Assembly: GCA_003586115.2 (NCBI GenBank)
Contig: QVOM02000001.1
Span: 13,281,291 to 13,345,290 of the forward strand
Origin: Salvator merianae
Lineage: Eukaryota > Chordata > Lepidosauria > Squamata > Teiidae
Direction of reading: 5' to 3'
DNA length: 64,000 bases
Below are positions 10,521-22,063 of this stretch, piece by piece (the stretch's first letter is position 1; every line of letters begins with the position of its first letter). The notes beneath the pieces are model-generated. The model saw only the letters and a list, made by a program, of their open reading frames with translations, was not told where the DNA came from and did not search any database. The position numbers were made by a program, and so were the translations under genes.

Positions 10521-13500
10521 TTCACTTTCTTAAATCTGGATCCTGTCTACCTTCTGCCATGGCGTGACTTATGGTGGAAAAACAACAGTAATCCGATTGC
10601 TATCTACGAAGGTTGCTGCTAGCACAAGGCATGTTTGTGCTTAGATTTTATAGTAATTATTACATTTCCTCCCTCTGGTCATTATGAATTATGAGCATTT
10701 CAGCGATTAAATCAATACACATGTAGAGATCACATGCTTGATCCTGAGAGACTGCAGTGAAAAACTGGTTACATTTGTGTTTTACAGTTTCAAGCAAAGG
10801 CATAGAGTTGTAATGGTGTGTGATGGTAGTGATCAGAGAGGAACCTGAGTCTCTGATGCCTGCGTTAAGGACCTTGGAGAGCACCTGTGGATCACATCCT
10901 GAGAACTTATAAATATTTGTGCTGCAATCACAGTCCTCAGCGATCCTGCCATTGGGCTCTTCCTATGAAATGAAAGCAAACATTTAGAGGTGTGGGGGAG
11001 TGGCTGAGCAGGATACCTAGCTTGCCCCCATCCCTGCATCCCCTCTGCAACTTTCCAGTTACACACAGTGTGTCTGGGAAACTGATTGGATCCTGTTTGC
11101 AAGGTGCTAGTGCACAGGTGGGGACCTTGTGCGTGACAAATGGCCAGGGAAGACAGGAAATGTAGTTGGGGAGTGGATTTTTTCTCTAGTCTTTTTTCCC
11201 CATGTCTTATATTCGATCTTGCCTGTGAAGCCAATGAAATTTCATGATTTGCTACCTGTGGCTTCAGCCTTTCTCTGCTCTTAAGTCTTTCTACTTATAC
11301 TCTGCTGGATCCCAGCCAGCTTTTAAGCTAATGTTATCTGGTTGATTAAAAAAAGAAAACATATCTAATGGGACTTGGAGAATGAGTGTATTGCCTCCCA
11401 CATACTTGCCAACTGAAGATATTTTAGGGAAGAGAAATAATATTCTAAGTGAGGCTTCCAAACTCAATTAAACTGTAACTCAATTTGGAACAGGGAAAAA
11501 GGGGAGAGGCACGTTATTTCACTGGCTGTATTTCCAAAGCAAAGGCAGTGGTTGAAAAGAAGGGGCTTAGAAAATGACAACGGCAACACATTTTATAATA
11601 ATGCTGTTTGTTCAAACAAACCCCGAACACAGGCATTTTAAATGTTGATGGTGATAATTTTAGATAATGCTTCATTATCTAATTAAATTTAAATATGTAC
11701 CCTATCTATCTACAAGGCTCAAAGCAAATATCAGCCATGTGTGTGAATAGGAGAGGGGCGAGAGACTTAGTGACAAATACCTTAAAAAAAAAAGATTTTT
11801 ATTCTGCATTTCTGCAGGGTTGAGTGCTGGTTATATAAGTGTTTTCCAGTTTTACATTTAAAAGAGGTAATGATGGTGGCAGGACTGTTTATTTTGAAAA
11901 AGCATATTCCAATACTTTGTATAGGAGAAAGAAGGAGAGATTATTTGCAGTAGTTTTAATTCTGAAACAAGTGAGCAGAACTGCTGTAAGACCTATAGGT
12001 TTACTTTGATCTGGTTTCTTCCTGTGCATTTTTATTTACTGCATTTGTTTCTCGACATCATAACCCAGTGATATTACTTCATGTGTGGCACTTGTAAATT
12101 GCTGAGGTTTCTCCACAGTGCTGCCACATTAAATGATTAATTTTCAGGAAGAGTAGTAATACAAATGTGTTGAGCTGCTGTTTGATGCAATTGAACCATG
12201 TAATGTGGCTAAGAACTGTTGGGTGCCTCACACAACACCTGGCCTCTCTATGGTGCCTTGTGTCAGGTAATGGGCAAGGGGGCCCTGTGGAAACTGAGCA
12301 GGGAACTCATTGTACCATCCTCCATGTGATGGCTGCCATTACTGCTGTTGAGGGCAGAGTTGCAGCATGCTTGTGCACCTTCTACACAATGACATTGCAT
12401 GCTAGCATTCATGACTCTATCCATGAAAGTGACAGTAATGGCATCTGCTAGAAGGATGATGGCACAGGTGAGCTCCCCTCTCAGATTCTGCAGGGCTGAC
12501 TTGTGTATTACCTGACTCTAGGCATCATAGAAAGCACAGGCTTGTGTGCAGCTTCCAAAAGCCCTCCACCTCCCTAAGCGGATTGATTGTGTCAAACAAA
12601 AGTTCAGCATAAGCTTAGTTCTTGAAGCCATGCTTTTTGCTCTTCCATTCTCCAACTAATTCCTAACACAAGTATGGTATGAAAAAATGTATCTCTGAAA
12701 GGTTCGGATGAGGTTGGGAGTTAGCACTCATTTCCGTGGGGGAAAAGCATCACTGCTACCCCAAGCAGGAGTGTACTATAAGGATAAAACTTCATCTCAT
12801 GAATTCTATCACAGTAACAGGAATGTTCTTGTGTGCTCAGCTACCCACACTGAATAGAGAGGAATGATCCAAAGCCTGTTGATCCATAAAGATGCATACA
12901 GGTAATTCCTTTTGCCTGTACCTACTATTTTATTGGTGCAAATATTGTGGTGGAACTGCATGGCAGCCCTAGAATGAGCAAGGTTTCAATAGGATTGATT
13001 GTTTCCTCTACCTTGATAGTAATTAAGGAGCAGTAAGATGGCTACATGCTGTCTGAGAAAGATTTTTGGTCTGGTCCAGTATTGGCCCAGGCCAACTGGC
13101 AGAAGAGAAAAAGGTACAGTTTCCTTCAGAGAAATAGCGAACACTAGGACAATGCTTAACTCTTCACCTGCCCAGCGCTTTCCTCACATCATTACCTTTC
13201 CTTAGTGCTTTAACTTGTAACTGTGACGGTTGTCCCTCCTTGATAGTGAGAGGAGGAGAAGACAACATCTTGTAGATATCTACTTTGGAATGCTTCCATG
13301 CCTATCAGAACATGAGGAACCAGCTGGCTCTGGCCTTCAAGGTCACCTTGTGTCTGAGACCATTAATCAGCCTGGGATTAGGGGGAGATATGGGCTTTTG
13401 TGATCTGTCATTTTCCAAAGGCACAAATGGTGTACCCAAAGAGGGATTGGGGGCTATCCTGCTTGGCCTATATCGACACAGTGTATTTAGTGTGATGCTT

Positions 13501-16180
13501 TTCTCATCCACTCAAACTGGCAAGCTGCAATGAAATGCTATTCTTTTGGTTGTGGTTCCCTGGGCCAGGGCTAGTTTGAATGACCAGATTACTGAATTCA
13601 GCACACCATCTAAACTTCTGTGTTTGCCTGCTGTCCCATGCATTCAAGAAAGGTATGCAGTACTTCCTGTATGTGATAAAGCCCTCTCATCTTTGCAATG
13701 CTGTATACTTTACTCCAAAGCAGTTTTGAACCCCTGATCCTTACTGGATATTAGACTTCTATGTTGGTTATGTCCTTCCATTTTTTACATTTGGAGGTTG
13801 TGGATGGTTTTATGAATGCAGCATGGGAGAGAAGTGTGAGCTGAGAAAGAAGGCATGGTTTATTGATAAACTGCAGGGACTACTAAGATGGTAAAATAAT
13901 GGTACATCCATGAATTAATACATATATATCCTCTGAGAGAGTGCACATACCCTGTGGTTTGCTCTAGAAAAAATATTCAGCACACTAATAATGCTGTGGG
14001 CCTCAAGGGAGCAGATTCTCAAGAGTGCTTCTTTCTACCAATCTCAACCAGGCAAGTTTTTATGGGGCATGCCAATAGGTCATAACTGACTGCTAAGCTG
14101 AGTTGTGTGAACAACCAGATGGGCAAAACTGTCTATTAGGACTGACCAATATGGAGAATGTTTTGGGAATTCTAATCCACTATGCAGTTGCAATTCTGTG
14201 AACCTAAGGAAAATGTTTCCCCAACTCCCCGATCCTGTAAATTCCTTCATTTATTCTCTATAATCATGTGGCTGATTCTTTTTCTTTTCTGTCACGACTT
14301 ATATAATGTTAGTCAGGGTATTTCAGCAAATGTGTTGTTGCAGTTTAGGAAGGTAATCACAAAAATAAATCAATTCTTGTTTATTTCCAAACCTTTCAGT
14401 ATGCTCCCATAATTGTTTACTGCTCCTCCTCTCTCTGCTTTTGCCTCTGAAGCTGTGATCTCTCCATGCTGACAGCTTTAGCAGATGATAACTTGCAGTG
14501 CTGCTATCTTCGTTTTGTATTCTGTATGTGGTTTTAGTGCTTTTGGCAGAAGAGCCATCCAGCTGTGCTTCCTGGGTGCTTATCCAGGATACATACTCTT
14601 TGGCTTTGTATACAAGCCATCTGACTGTTAACCTGCTTTTGTAAAGCACAGCCTTGCTGTTATATGGCCTATAACATATGACTTTCTTCATTTGATACAA
14701 TTCTGGTAGTCTGTAATAATGGAATATGGTTTTGCACTATGTGGAATCTTGTGGGAACCAAACTACAATGTAATACAGGGGATGACGGTAGAGATTTGGA
14801 GCACTGGGAGCTGTCCAAGGTATCTATGTTACTAGCTGATTGTTTTCCCTGCCAGGTGGCGATAGGCAGAGTGCAAACGGCTAATTTCCCAAAGTTCCCC
14901 CTTCACTTATTCGAAAACTTAAAATGTGGATAAGAAAAGTCCTGGTGTTGGAAATATTCATTTTTCATATATATAGAATTTTTTAGAATTCTAAAATAAT
15001 TCTGCAAATTATTTTAAAGACTCAAACCAGGTTAGAATGTAAAAGCAAAACAATCACTTTTCTTGTCCTACTTAAACATAAATATTTAATTGTCACTACA
15101 TATTAGCAAATAGGTATGAAACTTAACTGTTAGTAAATGGGCCAATTATGCATTAAAATTATGAAATTATTAATGCAATTATTAATTATGCAATTATTAA
15201 TGCAATTATGCATTAAAAAACAAATAGAAAATCTGACCCTTTAACAGCTGGGAAAAGAGATTCTAGGGGGGGGGGGGAAAGACAATAGCAGCAAGCCAGT
15301 TTGCACTTTGTTTTTTCCCAGAGTATATAATTTTCAGTATCACCTATCATGAGAATTTAATTACTATATATTTTTGTATCCAGTACATGGGTCTTTAACT
15401 GTAATAAAGTTGGATTTGATTCCTTTTTCAAAGAAGGGAAGTCAAATCTCTTTTTAATTTGTTTTTAGTGTTGTAACCTGCCTTGCAACCTTCAGGTATA
15501 AGGTCAGATAAAGATATAAGAAAATAGATAGATTTCTTTATACTAATGCTCCCCCCCCCCCGCTTTTCTTTGTCAAATCTTTGCTTCTACAACAATGAGG
15601 CAAGGGTCTCTCTAAAGTCCATTTTCTTCTGTCTCTTAGCTTCCTGCTTCCTTTCCCATCAGCTGCAGCCAGCATGACCTGCAGTCAAGGGGTGATGGGA
15701 TGATGGGGTTGTCCAACAACACATGGAGAATAATATCACAGTGGGGAACCTTGGTCTGCTTGTATTGACAACATTTCAGAAATGACCAGCTGTATGCTAT
15801 GGCACCTGGTTCAGCCTCTCACAAGAGGCCTTTTGCATGCTCACGTTGCTATTTTTGAAGTGAGACTGTTTCTAGTTCAATTTAGTTTTGTTTTTCCTTT
15901 GCGCCATTAGCTTTTCTTTTCTTTTTTTGTGTTTATTCTGCATGTTCTAAAGTCACCTGGTTGCCGGAGACATGAATCTGTAACCCCCTCACCCTACTCC
16001 AGAGTAAGCTACAGGGTGCACTTAGGTAGGGGGAGCTCCCAAATCCCACCAGCACAACTCAGTGGGCAAGAGTGGTAACAGATGTGGTACAAAGCAAATG
16101 GATAGGACCAAGTCAGCTACCCCCTGTTCTAATCCAAAACTTTGACACCACTACTATATTGACTGGTGAAAGCTGAACAA
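10521..16180. other. Long repeat-poor noncoding stretch
   Basis: About 5.6 kb with no gene and few identifiable repeats. It contains an AT-rich patch at about 11575-11720 (with gcttcattatctaattaaat), homopolymers G at about 15267-15277 and C at about 15551-15560, and a degenerate L2-like tail at about 15470-15540. Short frames here have no recognisable domains. Confidence 0.5.
15144..15218. repeat. AT-rich palindromic/tandem ATTAATGCAATT repeat
   Basis: The motifs attatgcattaa and attaatgcaattatta alternate several times, making a short tandem and partly self-complementary block. Each unit carries an ATGCAATTA motif that resembles a POU/homeodomain site, but no function is shown. Confidence 0.7.
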
Positions 16181-16184
16181 TAAA

Positions 16185-16543
16185 CACTCCCTGGGTCCAG
16201 GGAGTAGTGAATATACCTCCTTGAGAGATGAGGTGGTCCTGCCAGCTCTTAAAGAGGTGATGGTGTGACCCTTCCTCAACAGGTCCTCCCTGGATCCAGA
16301 CGATTTAAACAACTGTCGCCTAGTGGCCAACATACCATTTCTGAGCAAGGTATTAAGAGCGCCATGGCTGTTCAACTGCAGGCATGCTTGGAGGAAGCTG
16401 ATCATCTATACCCATTTCAATCTGGTTTCAGGTCCAGTTATGGCACAGAAACTACCTTGATTGCTTTGGTTGATGACCTTATCTGGGAAAAAGACAGGGG
16501 GGATGCAACTCATTTGGTTCTCCTGGATCTCTCAGCAGCTTTT
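16185..16543 (+). mobile_element. L2 LINE, 5' segment (RT), upstream of L1 insertion
   Basis: The plus strand encodes L2-type ORF2 reverse transcriptase, starting after 5' truncation with tcctgccagctcttaaagag and DPDDLNNCRLVANIPFLS-like text in mixed frames. It continues in the open frame with AMAVQLQACLEEADHLYPFQ, SGFRSSYGTETTLIALVDDL and LVLLDLSAAF. This is the fingers/palm region of L2. At LDLSAAF the frame is interrupted by an L1 insertion, and L2 resumes at 17840 with LSAAFDTIDHDIL. Confidence 0.9.
16527..16543. repeat. Left target-site duplication of nested L1
   Basis: ATCTCTCAGCAGCTTTT, identical to 17840-17856. It belongs to the L2 RT coding sequence and was duplicated when the L1 inserted. 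Confidence 0.95.
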
Positions 16544-17839
16544 TATATATATTTTTTTTGTGTGTGGAAATGTAGGTGATTTCTTTACGAGTTTTCTTTT
16601 TTTTTTTTTTTAACATATCTTATTGTTCTTGTATTTCAAATATATAAAATTACAGTTTACATTACATTCTTATATCACTATTATTATCAAGTTCCTCCTT
16701 CATTAACAGTTTCTTCTAAACTTCCTGTTCTTCAGCTTCCTGTTCTCCTTCCTTCGTTTTTCACTGAAACTCTTCTTTCTTTTTCACTCTTCAAATCCAG
16801 CAATCACAAGTCCATTGTCCAGCTCTTGCAGAAAGTCAATAAAGGGTTTCCAGTTCCTGTAAAACCTATCAACTGTCTTAGTTCTCAAAAGATTTGTCAG
16901 TTTGTCCATCTCGGCCAGCTCCATCATTTTAACTAACCAATCACCCACCGTTGGTATTATCTCTCCTTTCCACTTCTGAGCATATACAATTCTGGCAGCA
17001 GTTACCATATTTTGCAATAGCACATTAATACCTTCAACATTATTTTCCACTATCCCCAATAGGAATAATTTCGGTCTAAAAGGAATGTTTGTCTTTAAAA
17101 TTTTCTGCATAACTATGTGAATTTGAACCCAAAACTTTTTGGTTTTTGCACAAGTCCACCACATATGATAAAAAGTACCCTCATGCTTCTTACATTTCCA
17201 ACATTTACTTGACATGCCTTGATACATTTTTGAAATTTTAAAAGGTGTTAGGTACCATCGATACATCATCTTATATATATTCTCTTTCAACATATTACAT
17301 ACAGTAAATTTCATATCTTTGGTCCACAATTTTTCGCATTGATCCATTGAAATATTATAGCCAAAATTTTGTGCACAGTTTATCATACAATTCTTTAACT
17401 TGCTCTTGTTCTAATTCTATTTTCAAAAGGAACTCATACAGTACCCCTATAATCCCCCTTTCTTCTTTTTCCAATTTTTCTTCCCATTCCTGTCTTTCTA
17501 ATTCAAAATTCATCCTTCTTTTATCTTCTTTAAAAACATCCATCAATTGAGCATACATTAGCCATTGTACCTCTAACCCCTCCTGGTTTAACTGTTCTCT
17601 TGTTTTCAAGAAAAAATCATCTGTTTCATTATTTTTACTCAACACCTCTTCATATTTAACCATCTTTCTCTTCTCCCAAATTCTTTAAACAAAGCTTCAT
17701 GAGGTGAAACCCACATTGGTATTCTAGGATACAATTTACTCTTATACTTACTCCAAGTTATCCATAACGCATGTCTTACATAGTGATTCTTAAATGCAGC
17801 ATTTACTTTTACTTTGTCATACCATATGTAACCGTGCCT
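16544..17839 (-). mobile_element. 5'-truncated L1 LINE inserted in L2
   Basis: A 1.3-kb L1 lies on the minus strand between perfect 17-bp duplications. Its 3' end (left side) has a T15 run at 16597-16611 (poly-A on the minus strand), followed outward by about 37 bases and a second T8 run at 16552-16559. The coding part is the C-terminal end of ORF2. A frame at 17863-17639 has VRHALWITWSKYKSKLYPRI. The frame at 17663-17355 is rich in charged residues and coiled-coil-like. The frame at 17386-16784 carries the L1 Cys motif CWKCKK...FYHMWWTC, then AARIVYAQKWKG. Two frameshifts separate these frames, so it is inactive. It closely resembles the L1 at 63.2-64 kb. Confidence 0.95.
16784..17386 (-). 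pseudogene. L1 ORF2 C-terminal domain fragment
   Basis: A 200-residue frame encodes the C-terminal end of an L1 ORF2 protein, past the reverse transcriptase. It contains the cysteine-rich motif C-x2-C-x8-H-x4-C (CWKCKK, FYHMWWTC), thought to bind nucleic acid in L1 proteins. It ends in GLVIAGFEE followed by a stop. The upstream part of the domain is in other frames (17355-17663 and 17639-17863), so at least two frameshifts have broken it. By eye it is roughly 85% identical to the frame at 63442-63987 over their shared 175 residues. Confidence 0.9.
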
Positions 17840-17856
17840 ATCTCTCAGCAGCTTTT
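17840..17856. repeat. Right target-site duplication of nested L1
   Basis: Exact second copy of the 17-bp sequence at 16527-16543. The right border reads CTTTT/GA, close to the TTTT/AA preference of L1 endonuclease. Confidence 0.95.
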
Positions 17857-19042
17857 GACACAATTGACCATGATATCCTTTTGGAGAGGCTATGGAGTTG
17901 AGGAGTTGGAGGCATTATGTTACGGTGGTTCCACTCCTGTTTCCAAGGCCAGTTCCAGAGGATAGTTGTGGAAGATTCCTGTTCATTATCCTGGAAACTC
18001 ACATGGGGTTCCTCAGGGGTTGATTTTAACATCAATATGAAGCCTCTGGAGGAGGTCATCAGGAGATATGGAGTGAGGTGCCATCAATATGCAGATGGCA
18101 CCCAGCTCTACCTCTCTGTGCCATCTGATTGAGGACAGGTGGTTGAAGTGCTTGACAAGTGCCTGGAGGCAGTAATGGGCTAGATGAGGGCCACTGAACT
18201 GAAGCTGAATCCAGACAAGATGGAGGTGCTCTGTGTCATGGGGCCTTGAGTCCATGAAGGTGGGAGGCATCTGGTCCTTGACGGGGTTGCTTTGCCGTGG
18301 AAAGGACAGGTGCAAAATCTGGGACTGCTCTTGAACTCTGTACTGATACTTGAAGCTCAGATGGAGGCAGTGGCCAAGAATGGTTGGCTGGTTAGCCAGC
18401 TATGACCCCTTCTGGACAGAGATGATCTGATCACAGTAATCCATATTTTGGTAAGTTTCAGATTGGACCTTTGTAATATGCTTTACATGGGGCTGCCCTT
18501 GAAGACAGTTTGGAAGCTGCAGCTGGTGCAGAATGCAGTAGCGAGACTGTTGGCTGGAACAGCTGGCTGGATGCATATCATGCTGATCTTAAAAGAGCTG
18601 CTCTGCCTGACAGTTCGCTACTGAGCCCAATTCAAGGTGTTAACCTTAACGTATAAGGCCCTAAATGGTTTGGGCCCCAAATACCTAAAGGAAAATCTTT
18701 TCCCATATTGACCTGCCTCTGCCTTAAGATCTACAGATGAGGTCCTTTTGGTTGTACCACCACCTTTGGTAGCTGGAGAGGTGGGCACCTGAGATAGGGC
18801 CTTTTCATTGGTGGCCCCCAGATTGTGGAACTTTACATCTTTAGGAGAGCAGTGAACACACGCCTATATTTACTCTTGTCTTTGGTTAAGGAAATAGCTT
18901 CCCCTCCTCACTTTCAGGCACTATTACTGTCTCTAGTGTATGCATTCTGCATTCTATTTTTTATTGTTGTAACCCACCTTGAGATCTTAGGGTAATGGGT
19001 GGGATAAAAATGTAAATAAATAAATAAATAAATAAATAAATA
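17857..19042 (+). mobile_element. L2 LINE, 3' segment with AATA tail
   Basis: Continuation of the L2 split by the L1. The RT frame resumes as DTIDHDILLERLWS. Further on, tgccatcaatatgcagatgg (near 18081) encodes the catalytic YADG/YADD-like box region (QYADGTQLYLS). Near 18600-18850 lie the C-terminal pieces, such as tataaggccctaaatggttt (YKALNG) and gggccttttcattggtggcc (RAFSLVAP). The 3' end has tgtaacccaccttgagatct and finishes in a (TAAA)n run at 19013-19042, the usual L2 tail. Stops and frameshifts are scattered through it. Confidence 0.9.
19013..19042. repeat. (AAAT)n simple-repeat tail of L2
   Basis: Seven or so AAAT units ending the L2 element. Confidence 0.95.
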
Positions 19043-19389
19043 GTTGCTTATATACATATTAGCTGAGCCTGAACTGAATTATGCGTCGTGGAGAGAGGAC
19101 AAGCAGACTCAGGCTTGGATCTACTGGATATAGCTGGGCATTGCCCGTTTCATGAGATGATTCATTAGCTGCTCTTGGCAAATTGGCATACATTTGAGGC
19201 AGCATACTTTTATAGATTTGGGAGCCAAGTTATTTAGATAAAATGTAGAACATCTTAGCATTGTTGCGAGAGTAAGGGTGTAGGTTAGAACCAAGTCCAA
19301 TATCAGATGCATTCAGTTGATGCTGGGAAGTGAAGGTGGCAAAATGGGACTCTTGCTGGGAAGCAGCAGCCATAGGAGGGTTTTTTTTG

Positions 19390-20143
19390 GTTTTTTTATA
19401 GAAGCGTGAAGTGTCGGATAAAAGGTTTTATGGTTATTAATGCTAATTTAGGAGCAAATGAGTGTTAATACTTGTGCAGAAAAAAAGTAACGTGGAAGCA
19501 ATCACCAAAGTAATTGCTATGATCTTTCTTTTTTAGGATGCAAAATGCATTTTGCAAACTGGTGCTATTTGCTCGAGTACAAAATAAAGAGGTGTTTTTT
19601 TTTTAAGCGCTTTAATATCCATAGTCCAGATTCCTTTTCAAAGAGGTGAAGTCAATCCTATTTTTGACATTAAATGATTATCTTGCCAAATTTGCTAATT
19701 GACTAATAAATCTCTTTAAAAGGGCTAATTCTTACCGAACACATTCAAGCCTGGAAAGAAATATTTTGCTCAATAAAAGACGGTACGGAAAATTAAAAAA
19801 ACAAAGACAAATGGCCTTGGTTTAGCAATGAGTAACAAGCCATTTCAGGCTGTGCTGAGCACATTTTTACTGTAAAAGGTCACAGCTGCTGGGGGTGGTA
19901 ATTGGGGCCTTGGGGTTAAATGCATTGAGTGGCCATTAGTAATAATCCATCATTATGAGTTATTGCTGAAAGTAAATTGGAGATTCGGGGCTGGCCCCAG
20001 CTGAGATTAGAAGTGCACAATCCTTCTTAGGGTCTAATTTTGGGTTCCTCAAACTTACAATCAGTTGATTGGCAAGCTGCATTTTGATGTTCCAATTGAA
20101 ATAATTGAAACAGTTTTCCAAAAATCATATTTTGAGACTTATT
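19390..20143. other. Repeat-free AT-rich block, candidate conserved noncoding element
   Basis: No reading frame or known repeat is seen between the L2 and the first family A element. The block is dense in TAAT/ATTA cores (for example ctaattgactaataaatctc, aatgattatcttgccaaatt, gccattagtaataatccatc), with a CAGCTG near 19882-19890. This composition is typical of vertebrate developmental enhancers, but conservation cannot be tested here. Confidence 0.35.
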
Positions 20144-20550
20144 GGGCCTTTTCGCACTTTCCACGTTAGAATGGGATAATTATCCCATTCTAGTGTGGAA
20201 TTGACTCTGCAACGCAGACAGCGCCCGCACTGTGGGGCTCTGGACTTGAATATGAGTTGAATACAAGTATTTGCACTGTGAATGCTGGTATCCTGCTCCC
20301 GAAGCTCGCCATGACAGCAGTCGGGAAGCCGGCAGCACTGTAGATCACGCAGGCACAGGCGTGGCTAGGGACTCGGCCATGCATTCACACCTGGAGGTGG
20401 GTGTAAATGCACTGGTCCCGGTCAAACTGTGGAGCACAAATTAATGCTCCACAGCTAGGTATGATTGGGAGCACAGGCCTCTGCAAAGTGCAGAGACACT
20501 TTGCTAGCAAGTGTCCATGATGCTTGCTAGCTTAAAGTGCAAAAAGGCCC
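20144..20550. mobile_element. MITE family A, copy 1
   Basis: Inverted ends: gggccttttcgcacttt at left and aaagtgcaaaaaggccc at right. A subterminal palindrome (tagaatgggataattatccc...attcta) follows the left end. Inside are further small hairpins, such as tgtggagcaca...tgctccacag near 20430-20455 and gctagcaagtgtcc...gcttgctagc at 20502-20531. Flanking triplets are ATT and ACT (one mismatch). No transposase is encoded. Confidence 0.85.
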
Positions 20551-20565
20551 ACTGATTTGGACCCC

Positions 20566-20802
20566 ATCCAGACAGTTCCTAAAACATGGGATTATCTGGG
20601 TCTGTCTTGCAATTGCCACAACTCTCCACACATTTTTTCCCAGAATACCTGCATGACGTATCTGCCTGGATGCTTGCTTGCTTTCACCATGGGCCTTGAA
20701 GAAAACAGTTCGTGCACGTGCCCAGTGCCAAAACTGGGCTGAAAATGGCAGCCGTGCACATGTGATCACACACTTGTGGGTATTTTGCATCATCAAAATA
20801 CC
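20566..20802. repeat. Foldback-like sequence split by solo LTR
   Basis: catccagacag at 20566 and tctgcctggatgc near 20652-20664 are imperfect inverted repeats. Then tgtgggtattttgcatcatc-aaaatacc (20775-20802) forms a small hairpin that is very like gggtattttgtgccagcaaaataccc at 52365-52390. The LTR insertion at 20803 cuts immediately after the aaaatacc arm. Confidence 0.4.
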
Positions 20803-21358
20803 TGTCCCAACATCAGCAGCGGTGCAAGGAATGCCGGCTAGCAACACGAAATGAGGCAAAGCCTTTCCCTTACTTGTTTTATTCCAGGTGCATGAACAGG
20901 TACACGAGAACGTAGTCAAGCCAGTCCAAGGTCAATCTCTCCAGAATTTGCAGTCACGATAGCCAGTCCAAAGAGTCAGAGCCCATGCACACTAGGTTCC
21001 GCAGCTGCAAGCCTGGTTAAAGATGTTGCTAACAGCAGGGCAGCAAGAGCAGGCTCCGCTTTATAATGAGTCCTCATCAGAAACTGCCAGCAGCTGTGTG
21101 CATGGGTGTGGCAGACCTTGACATTTTCCCCCTAGTCTGATTGAACATCTCAATCGTTGTTTAGCCTGCCAATGTTCAACCACACCCAGGGACACCTCAG
21201 TACTGTCTGCCTCTGCGGCAGCACCAGTTGGCTCCCCTTCCAGAGGCTCTGAAGCTGGGGCCACCTGCACATCCACCTCAGCAGGTACTGAGGCAGGAGC
21301 AGGGAGCATCTGTTCCTCAGGCTCTGAGTCAGAGTCCGAAAGGGAGGTGGACATGACA
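20803..21358 (-). mobile_element. Solo LTR (Ty3/Gypsy-like), TSD ATACC
   Basis: A 556-bp LTR on the minus strand starts TGTCATGTCC and ends GGGACA, the TG...CA form of LTRs. It is flanked by perfect 5-bp duplications ATACC at 20798-20802 and 21359-21363. On the minus strand a TATA-like TTATAAAG lies at about 21066-21059 and a polyadenylation signal AATAAAA at about 20883-20877, in the right order for U3-R-U5. The minus-strand frame running across it (DSDSEPEE...) is LTR sequence, not a protein gene. No internal gag/pol is adjacent, so this is a recombination product. A retroviral origin cannot be excluded. Confidence 0.85.
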
Positions 21359-21363
21359 ATACC

Positions 21364-21834
21364 TGAAATAGCAACCTCATTGTCTTGGGAGCAAATATCC
21401 GGACAGATAGGTGCCCACACTTCCCCGTGATGTTGCCTTGCCACCTGGTAGGGATGGTGACAGGCACTTGTAGGATCCAAACAAAATCCTGCATTTTCCT
21501 CTCGCCATCGGGAGGCAACCTTGGTGTGCTCTCCTCTTCTTTTCCAGCTGGTTCTGCTGTTCATTTGCTCAGAATATAAGAGGCGTATTTGTGCCACTAT
21601 ATAGCATCCGCAGGACTCATTTCCATTAACTGAGCTTCATTTGGGAATGTCCGGCAAAGGTCAAAGCCTGCACAGACAGGTTCAGCTCTGACACGGTATA
21701 TACAAAACATTTTACCTAAACATTAGTGTAGAGGGCTGTTCCCCATGATTTTGTGATTATGTGTGTGTAAAGGCTGAAGCCAGAGATGTATTCAGCCTTT
21801 ACGCAACTTGCACCTAATGTAATCTCCGGTTTCA
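21364..21834. other. Unassigned sequence beside solo LTR
   Basis: No gene recognised. A minus-strand frame from 21597 runs through this stretch into the LTR, with no recognisable domain, and is probably accidental. Confidence 0.4.
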
Positions 21835-22063
21835 GTGTATCAATGGCTACTGGAATGGATGCTTAGGTACTGCCTCCAGGTTGGAGAGACAGGCAGGATG
21901 CCTCCAAGGGCCATTTCCAGGGAGTTGAGAAAGCAGTTGAGGGTTTTGCCTTTGTCTTCTACTTGAGATGCCCAAAATCAATTGGTGGGCCATTGTGTGA
22001 GACAGGATGCTGGACTAGATGGGCCGTGACCTGATCCAGCAGGGCTCTTCTTTTGTTCTTATG
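21835..22063 (+). mobile_element. CR1 LINE 3' end
   Basis: gtgtatcaatggctactgga, tgcctccaggttggagagac, atgctggactagatgggccg and atccagcagggctcttcttt followed by tgttcttatga. This is the CR1 3' untranslated region and octamer tail of the same type as at 55.9 kb, truncated to about 230 bp. Confidence 0.9.

Noticed and set aside
21061..21597. A 178-residue minus-strand frame with an acidic stretch (DSDSEPEE)
   Set aside because: It spans the border of a solo LTR, crosses the target duplication and has no recognisable domain; it reads LTR U3 sequence.
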